Source: a virus. Taken from it: DNA of 29,632 nucleotides. Under the pieces are notes generated by a model. The model saw nothing but the letters and a program-made list of their open reading frames with translations. It ran no database searches and was not told the DNA's origin. The position numbers were made by a program, and so were the translations under genes. Shown here piece by piece: positions 1 to 8,788 of this stretch. The stretch spans positions 1 through 29,632 of the IMG/VR virus record IMGVR_UViG_3300035698_020935; one strand, 5' to 3'. Numbering within the stretch: the first letter of the stretch is position 1; the number at the start of each line of letters is the position of its first letter.

Positions 1-1275
1 AGCAGTGCAGTAATAGGTGTGTTAATCGATCAAAATTATAATGATCGAGCAATAAGTATTGATTCAGAAGCAGTTAATATTTCATCTATTAGAATAGAAT
101 CATTATTTACTGGTATAGGATCAGGTAATGAAGCAGACATTGAAGTTCTTTCAAGAGGTGGAGCGCCATCATTTAAAGCTTATAGACCTGATAGTTTAAA
201 CTCTACCGAACCATTAATTTTTGCACAAAATCTTGATTCTGATGGAACGGGAGATACTTTAAGTGTAAGAAATGATGGGACTGGAGAAGGAATATTTGTT
301 GATCAGAATGGTGATGGTATAGGATTGTATATTGATAGTGAAGCAACAAGTGCAAATGGATTATTTATTGATATGTTAGACGCTCATACAGGTAATGGAA
401 TAAGTGTACAATCAACAAGTAGTGAATACGCTCAATTCATAAGAGATAGAGCAAGTAGTTATGGAACAAATTATTTTTATCGAAACCTTGCTAGTGCTGA
501 TACTGCAGGACCATTAATGTTTATCAATCAGGATAATGGTGGTGATGATCAGAATGCTTTTACTATACAACAAGATGGTAGTGGAAGTGGATTATCCATT
601 GATCATAATGGCAATGGACGGGGAATAAATGTAGATGCAACATCAACTAATAATGCAGGAATAAGAATTTATAGTGATGCAATACATACTGGTTCTGGAA
701 CTAACTCACAATTAAGCGTTACACAAGACAATGCAGGTGCTAGTGGAACAGCATTTAATATACAACAAGATGGTACAGGGCATGGATTAAATATTGACGT
801 GAATGGTGATGCTACCGGATTAACTATTGATTCTGAAGCAATCAGTAGTACTAAATATGGTATAAGAGTTGATATGGATAGTAAAGGAGCTGTTGCTTTT
901 AGGACTAGGCAATCAGTAAATGATAAAGCTTCTATTGGACAACCAGCAAATTTTACAACGGGTTCTCATAGGTTTTTTAGAAGCGTTGCTGCATCAGCAG
1001 GACCGGTAATGTATATTGTTCAAGATGAATCAACAGATACTCAGAATGCATTAATCATCCAACAGGATAGTACCACTGGAGATGGAATAAATATTGATAT
1101 GGGTGCTGGAGCAACAGGTTATGCTTTTAACACTGATGGTTCAATTAAGACCGATACTAACATTACTGCAGAAAAACTAATTTTAGAAACAGACACTACA
1201 AATCATGATATAAGTGATAATGCTACTTGCGTTATTATCAGGGCTGGAACAACTAAGTTTTCAGTGTGTGAGTAA
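1..1275 (+). CDS. repeat-rich fibre-like structural protein (5'-truncated by window edge)
   Basis: The reading frame is already open at base 1 and the first possible start inside the window is GTG at 19, so the true N-terminus probably lies outside. About 424 codons are visible. The protein has at least four imperfect repeats built around Q-Q-D-x-(S/G)-G-x-G-(L/I)-x-I-D and D-S-E-A-x-S, beginning near residues 70, 169, 234 and 334 counted from the GTG. Glycine, aspartate and short beta-prone stretches dominate, as expected of a beta-helical or fibre-forming shaft. The final 40 residues (TNHDISDNATCVIIRAGTTK) look like a separate small cap. There is no enzyme motif. It lies directly upstream of the LamG protein and the neck genes, so a virion surface fibre or head/tail decoration is likely. 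The fold assignment is inference; the repeats are directly visible. Confidence 0.6.
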   Translation, partial: SSAVIGVLIDQNYNDRAISIDSEAVNISSIRIESLFTGIGSGNEADIEVLSRGGAPSFKAYRPDSLNSTEPLIFAQNLDSDGTGDTLSVRNDGTGEGIFVDQNGDGIGLYIDSEATSANGLFIDMLDAHTGNGISVQSTSSEYAQFIRDRASSYGTNYFYRNLASADTAGPLMFINQDNGGDDQNAFTIQQDGSGSGLSIDHNGNGRGINVDATSTNNAGIRIYSDAIHTGSGTNSQLSVTQDNAGASGTAFNIQQDGTGHGLNIDVNGDATGLTIDSEAISSTKYGIRVDMDSKGAVAFRTRQSVNDKASIGQPANFTTGSHRFFRSVAASAGPVMYIVQDESTDTQNALIIQQDSTTGDGINIDMGAGATGYAFNTDGSIKTDTNITAEKLILETDTTNHDISDNATCVIIRAGTTKFSVCE

Positions 1276-1285
1276 AAGATGAAAA

Positions 1286-4200
1286 ATGGGCGGACAATAC
1301 AAGAGAATTTATATTGGTTCTGGGATAGGAATTGTTGTAACTATATTAGGATTGTTTGCTGTTCTTTCCATGCTTGGTCTTATTATTATTTCTGATGGTG
1401 ATCAGTACTGTACTGAATGCATTTCTTATTTTAACGTTAGTAACCCCACTCCGAAAAGCATTTACATCTATAATTATGATGATATTAAACTAGATTTTAG
1501 TCCTGAAATAAAAGATTTTAAATTGTATGTTAAGTATTATGGTAAATGGCGTTACACTAATTTCTCTATGGAAACGAGACTGGGTAATATTCCTAAAGAT
1601 AGAAAGTATGTTTTTGTATTCCCGAGATATTCTAAGAAAGAGTTCAAGCTTGTTGGAACAAAAAAAGATCCTGCAGATGTTATTAAGTGGGGTTTTGGTG
1701 TTGGTAATGATTATCTTGATCCTGTATGGTATGCTGAGGGCGTTGGTGAGTCTGATGTATTGTTTTATAGTGTTGGTGATGCTAGTATTGTTAAGAAGGA
1801 AATTATCAGGCCAAGAATAACTGGTGATGAAATAAGCAAGATAGAGTCCTATTCGGTCACTTATGTTATTAAGGATAATAAGTACCTTGTAAGGTATGTT
1901 CTCACAGATGATGGCAAGAAAGAACCTTTAGATTTGAAATCCGATGGTTTGTCTATTGGTAATGCTGATGTGGTTGATGATAAGTATATTGAATTATACT
2001 TGACTAAAGAAGAACTACTAAAAACAACTCTCGGTTCTAAAACTATCGTTCACGAGTTAGTTAATGAATCAAGATTATTATTTAATTTCTCAAGTGATGG
2101 TTTTGGCTTTCATGATGTTTCTCTTTCTTGTGATGGAGTAAACCAAGAAGACATAAGCCTTTATTATAATGATGAAAACTATAAGTACGGTGCTGTCGGT
2201 GACTTCACAGGATTAAAAAATTGTTCTTACCTTATTAACTCCACTAAACAATTAGTGCCTGATGCTGGTGGTTATTATGCTGAAGGAACATCAACGATTG
2301 TCGGCACGAAAACAGTTACTAATATTAGACCGTTTAATTTCGGTGATATTTGTGATAAAGACTTCGGAAATAATTTGACTGCTGATTGTATTAACACACA
2401 ATACACTCAAGGAAACTATAGTATAACAATTATTGATTTCTTAACGAATAATAGTATCGATCCAATAATCACTATAACTAATATTTCTTCATATGGATTA
2501 TACAATAATGGTACTTCTTCAGATAGCACTCCTTTAATTCATCTGGGAATTAACACTACTGGATTAGTATTGTATTTAAGTTTTGACCATAACGACAGCT
2601 TAGTAAACAATACTTATGACTTGTCGGATAATAAGGGAGGTGCTCAATGGCAATATACTGATTTTGTTACTTGGAATAAAACAGGGGCTATTGGTGGTTG
2701 TCTTGATCTTGACTCGGGAGATGATTCAACATTAGGAGGTTATGTTATTTTTTCTCCAGTAACTAATATTAACACCACCGTCATAACCATGAGTATGTGG
2801 ATTAAAACTAAACCAAAAACTGCAACTTTTTCTTCACCAGTAAGAATTAGTAATTCAGGAAGTGGTGATGAAGTAATAATATTAAGTTTAGAAGGGTTTA
2901 ATACTCGATTCTTTAATGACTTTGGTGTTAGCATATCAGCGGGTGTTGACCCTAGGGATAATAAATGGCATCATCTCGTAATGCTTATTGATAATACTAC
3001 TGCCAACGCATCATTTTATATTGATGGAGTATTAAAAGGAACGGACACTGTTTTCGATATGGGTGTTGGTGGTGCAATACTTGGTGCAAGAAGTATAGGT
3101 AGTCGAGGAGCAAACCAAGATCATAATGGTAGTATTGATGAGATTATGATTTGGAACAGAAGCCTAACAGGAACGGAGATTGAGAACCTTTGGCTTAATC
3201 AATCAAGTAAATTCAGAGCCGAAGGAATATCATCAATTAAGAACATTAACATATCACAGAATGGCACACTAAACAGGGTTAATGTTACCTTAACAACAAA
3301 TCAATCAACTGGAACGGATGTTAATGTTAGGGTTAATGAATGGAACGGAAGCTTGTATGATGATAACACTGACGGAAATGTTGATGATAGTATAATATTA
3401 CATATGCATTTTGATAACAAATCAACATATGGAGAGAATAATACTCATGTTTATGATTACTCAGGAAATGGAAGAGATAGTACTGTGGTTACTGCCACAC
3501 TTAATACTTCTGGAGGGTATTATTTTGGTGGTTTTGATTTTGATGGTGATGGAGATTATATTACCACAGGAAATATTCCGGTAGCCATTCCTAACGGGTT
3601 CACTGTTAGTGCATGGATAAAAGTACCTTCTGGTGATACGAGCAATGCTAAGATGGTATGGGGTATGGCTTATTCCACTTATTTAAGGGTTTATCAGGAA
3701 TATCCTTCATTGAGGGTTTCCGATTGTAATGGTGATGTAGCATTAACAGTATCCAGTAGTGGTACTAATTTACGGGATGACACATGGCATCATCAAGTTG
3801 GAGTAGTTATTCCGAGTGAATTTAAAGCAGAATTATATATTGATGGTGCTTTAGTAAACTCAGGGGTTAGTGGAGATATTGAGGAATGTATTGCTGGATC
3901 TACAAGCTCTAGAATTGGAACGAGAGGTTCAGCAACGGATAATTACTTTAACGGATCAATTGATGAAGTTATCATTTGGAACAGATCATTATCAGCTACT
4001 GAAATTAATGAATTGTATATTAAAGGTAAACTAAAATATGATACTCCGTCAGGATGGAAGAGCCCAACCAATGGTGCAGGTAATCCATTAGAGTTCACTA
4101 TAGAAACCACTACGGAAAGAGTGCTGGTTGATATTAATCTTTCAACAACGGATACTTTCACGACACCGATAGTTTACAATGATATATTAATAGAGAGTTG

Positions 4201-5161
4201 GGAATCAAGTACTACACTGCCGACTGTCGGTACAGATAATAGCATAAATGATACGACACCCAATGTAAACGATTCGATCAAATGCACTATAGGAACATAT
4301 TCTGATGTGGATAATAACTCCCTAAACATTACGGAATATAGATGGTATAATGATGATGTTTTGACAAAATCAGGAGTTGAAGGATACTTTTTTCAAGAGT
4401 TCTCAAATAAGAGCTCAGTAACTGATGGTGATTATAACTTATTATACACTGGAAACAGTACTTTTCCGATAGTTGCTGAATGGGATGGTAATGAAACAAA
4501 AATAATTGATGGAGATTATGAAACTTTTGCTGACGGTTGGAAAGCAGGAGATGCTAACCTACCAGATTTAAAAGAATGGTTTAAAATACCAGAAGGTGTA
4601 GAACAAGTTTATTATAAAGTTAAATATAGTAATATAGCTTATGGAATCCATGGAATACCATCGTCTTGTTTTGAAGGTAAAACAGATTTAGTCTTATGGA
4701 CTAGAAGTGGAGCAAATTTGAATTACTATTGTTATGATACAGCATATAATAAGTTTAAAACCACTGGAGGAACTAGACTGTGGGATTATGGTTTAGACTG
4801 GTATGTTGATAACTCATCAGTCATAAATTTAACTGGTCCAAGCTTTAGTGGTGGTGACGTAATATCTTGTGAGTATAGAGTTTATAATGGTTATCAGTGG
4901 TCATTATGGGTTAATGGAAGCACTACAGCCACAATTCAGGGTGGTGATTCTTGCAGTCCTGATGGTAGTTCAGTTCATACTTATTCGTGTAGTGATTTTT
5001 GCAATGTTACTTCAGCCTTTAACATGGGAGGTTATGATCTTATCATTAATGGTTCGGGAACATGGAGTACAACAGTTAACATAACTAATGTAGGTGATGT
5101 CACTATAGACGGTGGTTGTGATGCTAAATGCCTTAGTGGCGGTTGCATATATCAAGATTAA
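1286..5161 (+). CDS. large membrane-anchored adhesin-like protein with two LamG/concanavalin-like domains
   Basis: This 1291-residue protein has a short basic N-terminus followed by one hydrophobic segment (about residues 11-36). That predicts N-inside/C-outside anchoring or an uncleaved signal. Two LamG-type jelly-roll domains span about residues 425-637 and 700-915. Each has the hallmark set LxF(D), a W-H-H motif (KWHHLVML, TWHHQVGV), YIDG, and a closing S-I-D-E-(I/V)-x-I-W-N-R-S-L. A further unassigned extracellular-looking region follows. The C-terminal ~70 residues are cysteine-rich (pattern C-SDFC ... GGC-AKC-GGC). N-x-S/T sequons are very frequent, which would suit N-glycosylation outside an archaeal cell. 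LamG domains typically bind carbohydrates or proteins, so host surface recognition is the likely role. The ATG at 1286 lies 11 bases after the previous stop, without a strong Shine-Dalgarno. Domain calls are confident; virion location is inference. Confidence 0.75.
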   Translation: MGGQYKRIYIGSGIGIVVTILGLFAVLSMLGLIIISDGDQYCTECISYFNVSNPTPKSIYIYNYDDIKLDFSPEIKDFKLYVKYYGKWRYTNFSMETRLGNIPKDRKYVFVFPRYSKKEFKLVGTKKDPADVIKWGFGVGNDYLDPVWYAEGVGESDVLFYSVGDASIVKKEIIRPRITGDEISKIESYSVTYVIKDNKYLVRYVLTDDGKKEPLDLKSDGLSIGNADVVDDKYIELYLTKEELLKTTLGSKTIVHELVNESRLLFNFSSDGFGFHDVSLSCDGVNQEDISLYYNDENYKYGAVGDFTGLKNCSYLINSTKQLVPDAGGYYAEGTSTIVGTKTVTNIRPFNFGDICDKDFGNNLTADCINTQYTQGNYSITIIDFLTNNSIDPIITITNISSYGLYNNGTSSDSTPLIHLGINTTGLVLYLSFDHNDSLVNNTYDLSDNKGGAQWQYTDFVTWNKTGAIGGCLDLDSGDDSTLGGYVIFSPVTNINTTVITMSMWIKTKPKTATFSSPVRISNSGSGDEVIILSLEGFNTRFFNDFGVSISAGVDPRDNKWHHLVMLIDNTTANASFYIDGVLKGTDTVFDMGVGGAILGARSIGSRGANQDHNGSIDEIMIWNRSLTGTEIENLWLNQSSKFRAEGISSIKNINISQNGTLNRVNVTLTTNQSTGTDVNVRVNEWNGSLYDDNTDGNVDDSIILHMHFDNKSTYGENNTHVYDYSGNGRDSTVVTATLNTSGGYYFGGFDFDGDGDYITTGNIPVAIPNGFTVSAWIKVPSGDTSNAKMVWGMAYSTYLRVYQEYPSLRVSDCNGDVALTVSSSGTNLRDDTWHHQVGVVIPSEFKAELYIDGALVNSGVSGDIEECIAGSTSSRIGTRGSATDNYFNGSIDEVIIWNRSLSATEINELYIKGKLKYDTPSGWKSPTNGAGNPLEFTIETTTERVLVDINLSTTDTFTTPIVYNDILIESWESSTTLPTVGTDNSINDTTPNVNDSIKCTIGTYSDVDNNSLNITEYRWYNDDVLTKSGVEGYFFQEFSNKSSVTDGDYNLLYTGNSTFPIVAEWDGNETKIIDGDYETFADGWKAGDANLPDLKEWFKIPEGVEQVYYKVKYSNIAYGIHGIPSSCFEGKTDLVLWTRSGANLNYYCYDTAYNKFKTTGGTRLWDYGLDWYVDNSSVINLTGPSFSGGDVISCEYRVYNGYQWSLWVNGSTTATIQGGDSCSPDGSSVHTYSCSDFCNVTSAFNMGGYDLIINGSGTWSTTVNITNVGDVTIDGGCDAKCLSGGCIYQD

Positions 5162-5181
5162 ATAATATTGTTTAAATAATC
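5161..5181 (+). promoter_or_regulatory. archaeal-type promoter, copy 1 of a repeated element
   Basis: GTTTAAATA at 5170-5178 is a good TATA box. It would start transcription near 5200, giving a short leader that carries the GAGGTG ribosome-binding site of the gene at 5221. The 21 bases 5161-5181 are identical to 8015-8035, and the first 16 recur at 26100-26115. Confidence 0.6.
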
Positions 5182-5220
5182 TCTTAATAATAAATTATTA
5201 AATACGAGGTGTATGAGAAA

Positions 5221-5526
5221 ATGTTACGAAAGAATATCACAAAGAAAGTCATTAATGTCAAATTCGAAAATGAATGGTTCACTTTTGAACCTGAAGAAAC
5301 AAAGAAAGTACCTAGAAATGACGTGGTCATTAATGGATTATTAATTATTAAGCCCAAACAAGGAGATTCAGAAGATAATTTCCTGAACAATCTAACAAAA
5401 GAATTAACCCCAGACGTTAAAGAAAGAGTAAAATCTTATGCTGAAGATTTAGCTGATGATGGCAAAAGAAATTATAGTCCAAGAAAAAGACGACCAAAAA
5501 AAAAAACGTTTTTAGAGAGTATTTAA
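5221..5526 (+). CDS. small charged protein with basic C-terminal tail, function unknown
   Basis: This 101-residue protein is not recognised. The ATG at 5221 is chosen because GAGGTG at 5206-5211 is a perfect Shine-Dalgarno at normal spacing. A GTG at 5209 in the same frame overlaps that site and is less likely. The N-terminal half is beta-rich (VINVKFENEWFTFEPEETK), the middle is acidic and helical (DNFLNNLTKELTPDVKERV), and the end is very basic (PRKRRPKKK). The tail could bind nucleic acid or an acidic partner. It is the first gene after a promoter and immediately precedes the connector. A small virion or head-completion protein is possible, but this is inference from position only. Confidence 0.65.
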   Translation: MLRKNITKKVINVKFENEWFTFEPEETKKVPRNDVVINGLLIIKPKQGDSEDNFLNNLTKELTPDVKERVKSYAEDLADDGKRNYSPRKRRPKKKTFLESI

Positions 5527-5551
5527 TTAAAATTTATGTGATGATAATAAG

Positions 5552-7138
5552 ATGGCTAACCAAAATAAGTGGGAACACGAAGACATAACAGGATCAAGTC
5601 TTTCAGGAACTAGCGGTACAGGCAGTAGGACTTACGGTCTTGCTTACTCTAACGCTCAAGTAGCAGGAATGAGTATTCTAATTGAGGGCTTTCCTTTACA
5701 ATACAGTGTCGATTATACTTTAGCATCTAACGTATTAACTTTCACTAATAATGTTTGGGATTCTCAAAATATCACTCTGGATTATAACACTATTATTGCA
5801 AGTACTTCAGGTTCTGATTATACAACGACTCTTGATCTGGTGAGAATTTGTGGTATTGGTGTTGACATCGTTGACGAAAACGTAGGGACTGGAGATGACA
5901 GCGCAAAAAGCTTTGATTTAGACAACGGTAACGTGATAGCCGATTCCTACTCACTTTATTATGGCGCAAGTAGTAGTAATGACATGACAGACCTTACTGA
6001 AACAACACATTATGTATTAAATAAAGATGCTGGTCGTCTTGAACTTACAAGTGCTGGAGTCACTGCATTAAGCACTAACGTCTTATACGCTAAATACACT
6101 CACTCCCCAAAAATCAGTGACACCGTTCTTGACTCATGGATAGACAGTGCTTCGAGAGAAGTAGAGCAAATGACGGGAAACATTTATGACACTCCAGCTG
6201 ATTACACAGAATATTTTACTGGAAGAAAAAGCAACGCTTATCCGACAACAGACCGTCCTTATGTTAATGCAGATTATGACGAGCCAGACTTCGTGACACT
6301 TTCCAAGAAAGAAATAGTTAGTATTAACGGAGCTTACTTTCTTAAAAGAGGATCAGGTCTTTCTCAAGTTGAACGATACGATAGCGTTGCAGGAACTTAC
6401 ACTGACGTAACAACTGAAGCAAACAGTCCCGAAGGAACAGCCTTCCAACCATTTGCTACAGTTACTGCAGCAAACGATTATCTTTATATAGGTAGTGCTT
6501 ACCAATTTCATGGTCTTAATATTCGATTGTTCACTACAGGAAGCACTGCAGGAACTAACACGATGGAATATTACAACGGCACTTCATGGACTAGTGTTAG
6601 CGTTACGGAGAGCACTGATGACGTGCTTAATTTCGAGGCTAACGGTAAACTAACATGGGATACGTTAGGTAGTTGGACAACCGTAGCCGTAGATAGCGGT
6701 AGTAAATTATATTATGTTAGAATCAAAGCCAATGCAGTGTATAGTACTGAAGCAGAAATAAACACTATAGCAATGGATCAAGATTTTGTTATTGAAACAA
6801 GCATTCCAATTTACGATCTTGACGTTAACGAATGGGGCAGGGTAACATTCTTAAGCAACCGTATACCTAACGGCACGAGAAACGTGAAAATAGATTACAC
6901 TCAAGGATACTCAAGCGTACCAGCACTAATTAAAGAACTAACCAGCGTGACAGCAGGAATAATGACCTACGCAAACATCACTGGAGGCTCTTACGATGAT
7001 GCAACAATGTTCACACTAGGAAGAAAAACAATATCCGTTGGAGAGGTATACGTAAATGTAGCTGAAGTTGTTAGGCAGTTTAGAGTGCGTAAACAGGAGA
7101 TATTAGACAGTGTAGGGCGTAAAATGAATGTTGTATAG
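5552..7138 (+). CDS. head-tail connector (adaptor) protein with inserted beta-domains
   Basis: This 528-residue protein has parts resembling gp6/gp15-type head-tail adaptors, which sit on the portal and link it to the tail. These are the helical stretch around residues 186-212 (ISDTVLDSWIDSASREVEQM) and the C-terminal helical bundle at about 449-528, opening with YTQGYSSVPALIKELTSV. Adaptors of this class are usually only 100-200 residues. The extra length comes from two small beta-modules (about 21-80 and 110-184) and a beta-sandwich at about 300-410 containing the EYYNGTSWTSVSV motif. The beta-modules resemble pieces of the terminator and hub proteins further downstream. Position at the head of a neck gene run supports the call. 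I am fairly sure of the connector role and less sure what the inserted domains bind. Confidence 0.65.
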   Translation: MANQNKWEHEDITGSSLSGTSGTGSRTYGLAYSNAQVAGMSILIEGFPLQYSVDYTLASNVLTFTNNVWDSQNITLDYNTIIASTSGSDYTTTLDLVRICGIGVDIVDENVGTGDDSAKSFDLDNGNVIADSYSLYYGASSSNDMTDLTETTHYVLNKDAGRLELTSAGVTALSTNVLYAKYTHSPKISDTVLDSWIDSASREVEQMTGNIYDTPADYTEYFTGRKSNAYPTTDRPYVNADYDEPDFVTLSKKEIVSINGAYFLKRGSGLSQVERYDSVAGTYTDVTTEANSPEGTAFQPFATVTAANDYLYIGSAYQFHGLNIRLFTTGSTAGTNTMEYYNGTSWTSVSVTESTDDVLNFEANGKLTWDTLGSWTTVAVDSGSKLYYVRIKANAVYSTEAEINTIAMDQDFVIETSIPIYDLDVNEWGRVTFLSNRIPNGTRNVKIDYTQGYSSVPALIKELTSVTAGIMTYANITGGSYDDATMFTLGRKTISVGEVYVNVAEVVRQFRVRKQEILDSVGRKMNVV

Positions 7139-7142
7139 AGAA

Positions 7143-7151
7143 GTTTAAATA
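7143..7151 (+). promoter_or_regulatory. TATA-box-like element GTTTAAATA
   Basis: This nonamer is the same one found at 5170 and 8024. It lies in the 46-base gap before the head-closure gene, with a predicted transcript start near 7172-7176. That is close enough to the ATG at 7185 for a very short leader. The gene has no clear Shine-Dalgarno, which fits. Confidence 0.45.
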
Positions 7152-7184
7152 AGGGTATACGTTAACATTTGTTATGGAACCAAA

Positions 7185-7586
7185 ATGGCTACTAAAAGAG
7201 AACCAGCTCAATTCTTTGAACTACAAAGAACAAAAAGTAAAGAATACTTCTCTAAGTTCGGAAGGGATGATTTTGTTATAACTAATTATTCAACTCCAAC
7301 AACCAATAGTATGGGGCGCGTATCTGCTCAAACGACAGCAACTGTTTCTAATGTTCTTGGTGATCTTCAGTTCGATCAAGTTCTTATGAAGCAATATATT
7401 GATCTTGGTATTGCTAATGTTGGTGATGGAGTGTTTTTTACTGTTTATGGTACTGTAATTAATGCTAATGATGAAGTAACTTCTGATAGCGTGGTTTACA
7501 AACTAACCAGTCAGGTTGAAGGAGAAAAGACTAATGGTAATGTTATTTATCAGGGTTGGATTGCAGTGAGAAAACCGGAGGCCTAG
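7185..7586 (+). CDS. probable head-closure (stopper-like) protein
   Basis: This 133-residue, beta-rich protein begins MATKREPAQFFELQRTKSKE. Its middle (TNSMGRVSAQTTATVSNVLG) and its ending (VIYQGWIAVRKPEA) are consistent with the small beta-barrel head-closure proteins (SPP1 gp16 or HK97 gp7 type) that seal the DNA exit channel and dock the tail. The placement is the classic one: after the adaptor and before an HK97 gp10-like gene. Sequence similarity alone would not settle it, so the call is mainly from gene order and size. It lies one base upstream of the next gene and is co-transcribed with it. Confidence 0.5.
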   Translation: MATKREPAQFFELQRTKSKEYFSKFGRDDFVITNYSTPTTNSMGRVSAQTTATVSNVLGDLQFDQVLMKQYIDLGIANVGDGVFFTVYGTVINANDEVTSDSVVYKLTSQVEGEKTNGNVIYQGWIAVRKPEA

Positions 7587-7587
7587 A

Positions 7588-8016
7588 TTGGTCACGATGA
7601 CTTTTGAGGTTGAAGGAGACTTCTCACAATCACAAATTAGTAAGGCTTTGTTTATTCTTGGGGAATTGATTATTAGAAAGGTTAAAGATAATATACATGC
7701 AATGAATCTTATAAGCCCTGGTGGTGGTAGTTATTTACAAGGATGGTTTTCTAAAGTAAGCGGTAATACTCTTTCTATTCAGAACACTAAAAAATATGCT
7801 ATCTACCTCGAGTACGGAACGTATTCTTATTGGACAGAACATGGTCTTGATAGTTTTACTGATCCTTTGGAACCAAAGAAAAAAGACATATCTTATAATA
7901 CGAGAAAAAAATTAGGTTTAAAGAAAGGAATGCAGGCCTTTGCTCCCGTTCGTAGAGTAATGTTTAACGAGCAGATCATGTCAGGGCTTCTTTCTCAGGC
8001 TTTTTCTAGTGTCTAA
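7588..8016 (+). CDS. HK97 gp10-like tail completion / neck protein
   Basis: This 142-residue protein carries the two family landmarks. One is the central YAIYLEYGTYSYW, corresponding to the 'YA-x-x-x-EYG-T' motif. The other is a C-terminal MQAFAPVRRVMFNE, corresponding to the 'F-x-P-x-R-x-x-x' segment. HK97 gp10-like proteins act at the head-tail joint during tail attachment. TTG at 7588 is taken as the start because GGAGG at 7577-7581 sits six bases upstream; the ATG at 7597 would be too far from it. It overlaps the next promoter repeat by two bases at its stop codon. Confidence 0.75.
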   Translation: MVTMTFEVEGDFSQSQISKALFILGELIIRKVKDNIHAMNLISPGGGSYLQGWFSKVSGNTLSIQNTKKYAIYLEYGTYSYWTEHGLDSFTDPLEPKKKDISYNTRKKLGLKKGMQAFAPVRRVMFNEQIMSGLLSQAFSSV

Positions 8017-8035
8017 TAATATTGTTTAAATAATC
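8015..8035 (+). promoter_or_regulatory. archaeal-type promoter, copy 2 of a repeated element
   Basis: These 21 bases are identical to 5161-5181. GTTTAAATA occupies 8024-8032 and predicts a start near 8055. The resulting leader of about 38 bases contains a GAGGA ribosome-binding site before the ATG at 8093. The element begins within the stop codon of the previous gene. Confidence 0.6.
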
Positions 8036-8092
8036 CTTTAATAAAATACTTATTACTCAAGAGAGTAAGCCAGTCCAAGAGGAACTACTAAA

Positions 8093-8782
8093 ATGGAATT
8101 ATCAGAACCTAGTGAAATACTTGTTAATTTCTTACGATACAGGGTGAGTGAGGTAGTTCGTACTGGAGTGGCTGATCGTCAAACAACTGATTCTGAAAGC
8201 TTTAATGGAAATGGAACTACTAAAATCTTTACTCTGGCTATACAACCGTTGGCTGTTAATAGCGTTTCCGTTGGTGGTACTGAACAATCAATGTATCTTG
8301 ATTATTCTATTGACCTTGATAATAAGAAAGTCACTTTCGTTACGGCTCCAACAAGTGGTACTGATAATGTGGTCGTGGCTTTTGAGAAAGGAACTAATTG
8401 GATTTATACCGATAAGCCACGAGATGATCTTGTTAAAGCAAGTTATCCACGAATAAGCGTTGTAACTATTACTGAAGGAGGATTTCCTCAAAGCATGGAC
8501 GGTGATAATAGTTTTGACACGATATCTTTTCAGATAGATGTTCTTTCGTATAAAGATCAACTTTGCACTATTAGTTCGGAAACTAAAGAAGGACAAGATG
8601 TTGTTGATTACATTGCTCGTCAAGTCACTACGGCAACAAAAAGCAATTGGAGAAATGATTTAAAAATAAAGCTAATGAGACCAGTAATTCTTAATAACTT
8701 CCCTGCTCCTTTCGAGCCGGATAAGAATATTTTCAGGAGAATTATTGAGGTTCAGTTTGAGGCTTTTAATATAGGGGAATGA
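8093..8782 (+). CDS. probable tail terminator protein
   Basis: This 229-residue protein has a normal terminator-like frame. The N-terminal helix (SEILVNFLRYRVSEVVRTGV) and a beta-alpha C-terminal part (ISVVTITEGG ... FQIDVLSYKDQ ... FEAFNIGE) match the layout of SPP1 gp17/lambda gpU-type proteins, which cap the tail tube and join the neck. Between them, residues 36-98 form an inserted beta-module with the pattern F-x-G-N-G-T-T-K-I-F-T-L ... YSIDLDNKKVTFVTAP. The same module type is found in the connector and the hub. Position directly before the tail tube gene supports the role. The assignment rests on order plus secondary-structure pattern. Confidence 0.6.
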   Translation: MELSEPSEILVNFLRYRVSEVVRTGVADRQTTDSESFNGNGTTKIFTLAIQPLAVNSVSVGGTEQSMYLDYSIDLDNKKVTFVTAPTSGTDNVVVAFEKGTNWIYTDKPRDDLVKASYPRISVVTITEGGFPQSMDGDNSFDTISFQIDVLSYKDQLCTISSETKEGQDVVDYIARQVTTATKSNWRNDLKIKLMRPVILNNFPAPFEPDKNIFRRIIEVQFEAFNIGE

Positions 8783-8788
8783 TAAAAA

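Noticed and set aside
1-1275. DNA repeats of the fibre gene considered as a CRISPR-like array
   Set aside because: The repeats are protein-level, imperfect and in frame, with no constant direct repeat or unique spacers.
8288-8623. Open frame of about 111 codons on the minus strand
   Set aside because: It mirrors the tail terminator gene, has no ribosome-binding site and has a composition typical of an antisense shadow. Other minus-strand frames (for example 26279-26617 and 27997-28365) were rejected for the same reason.
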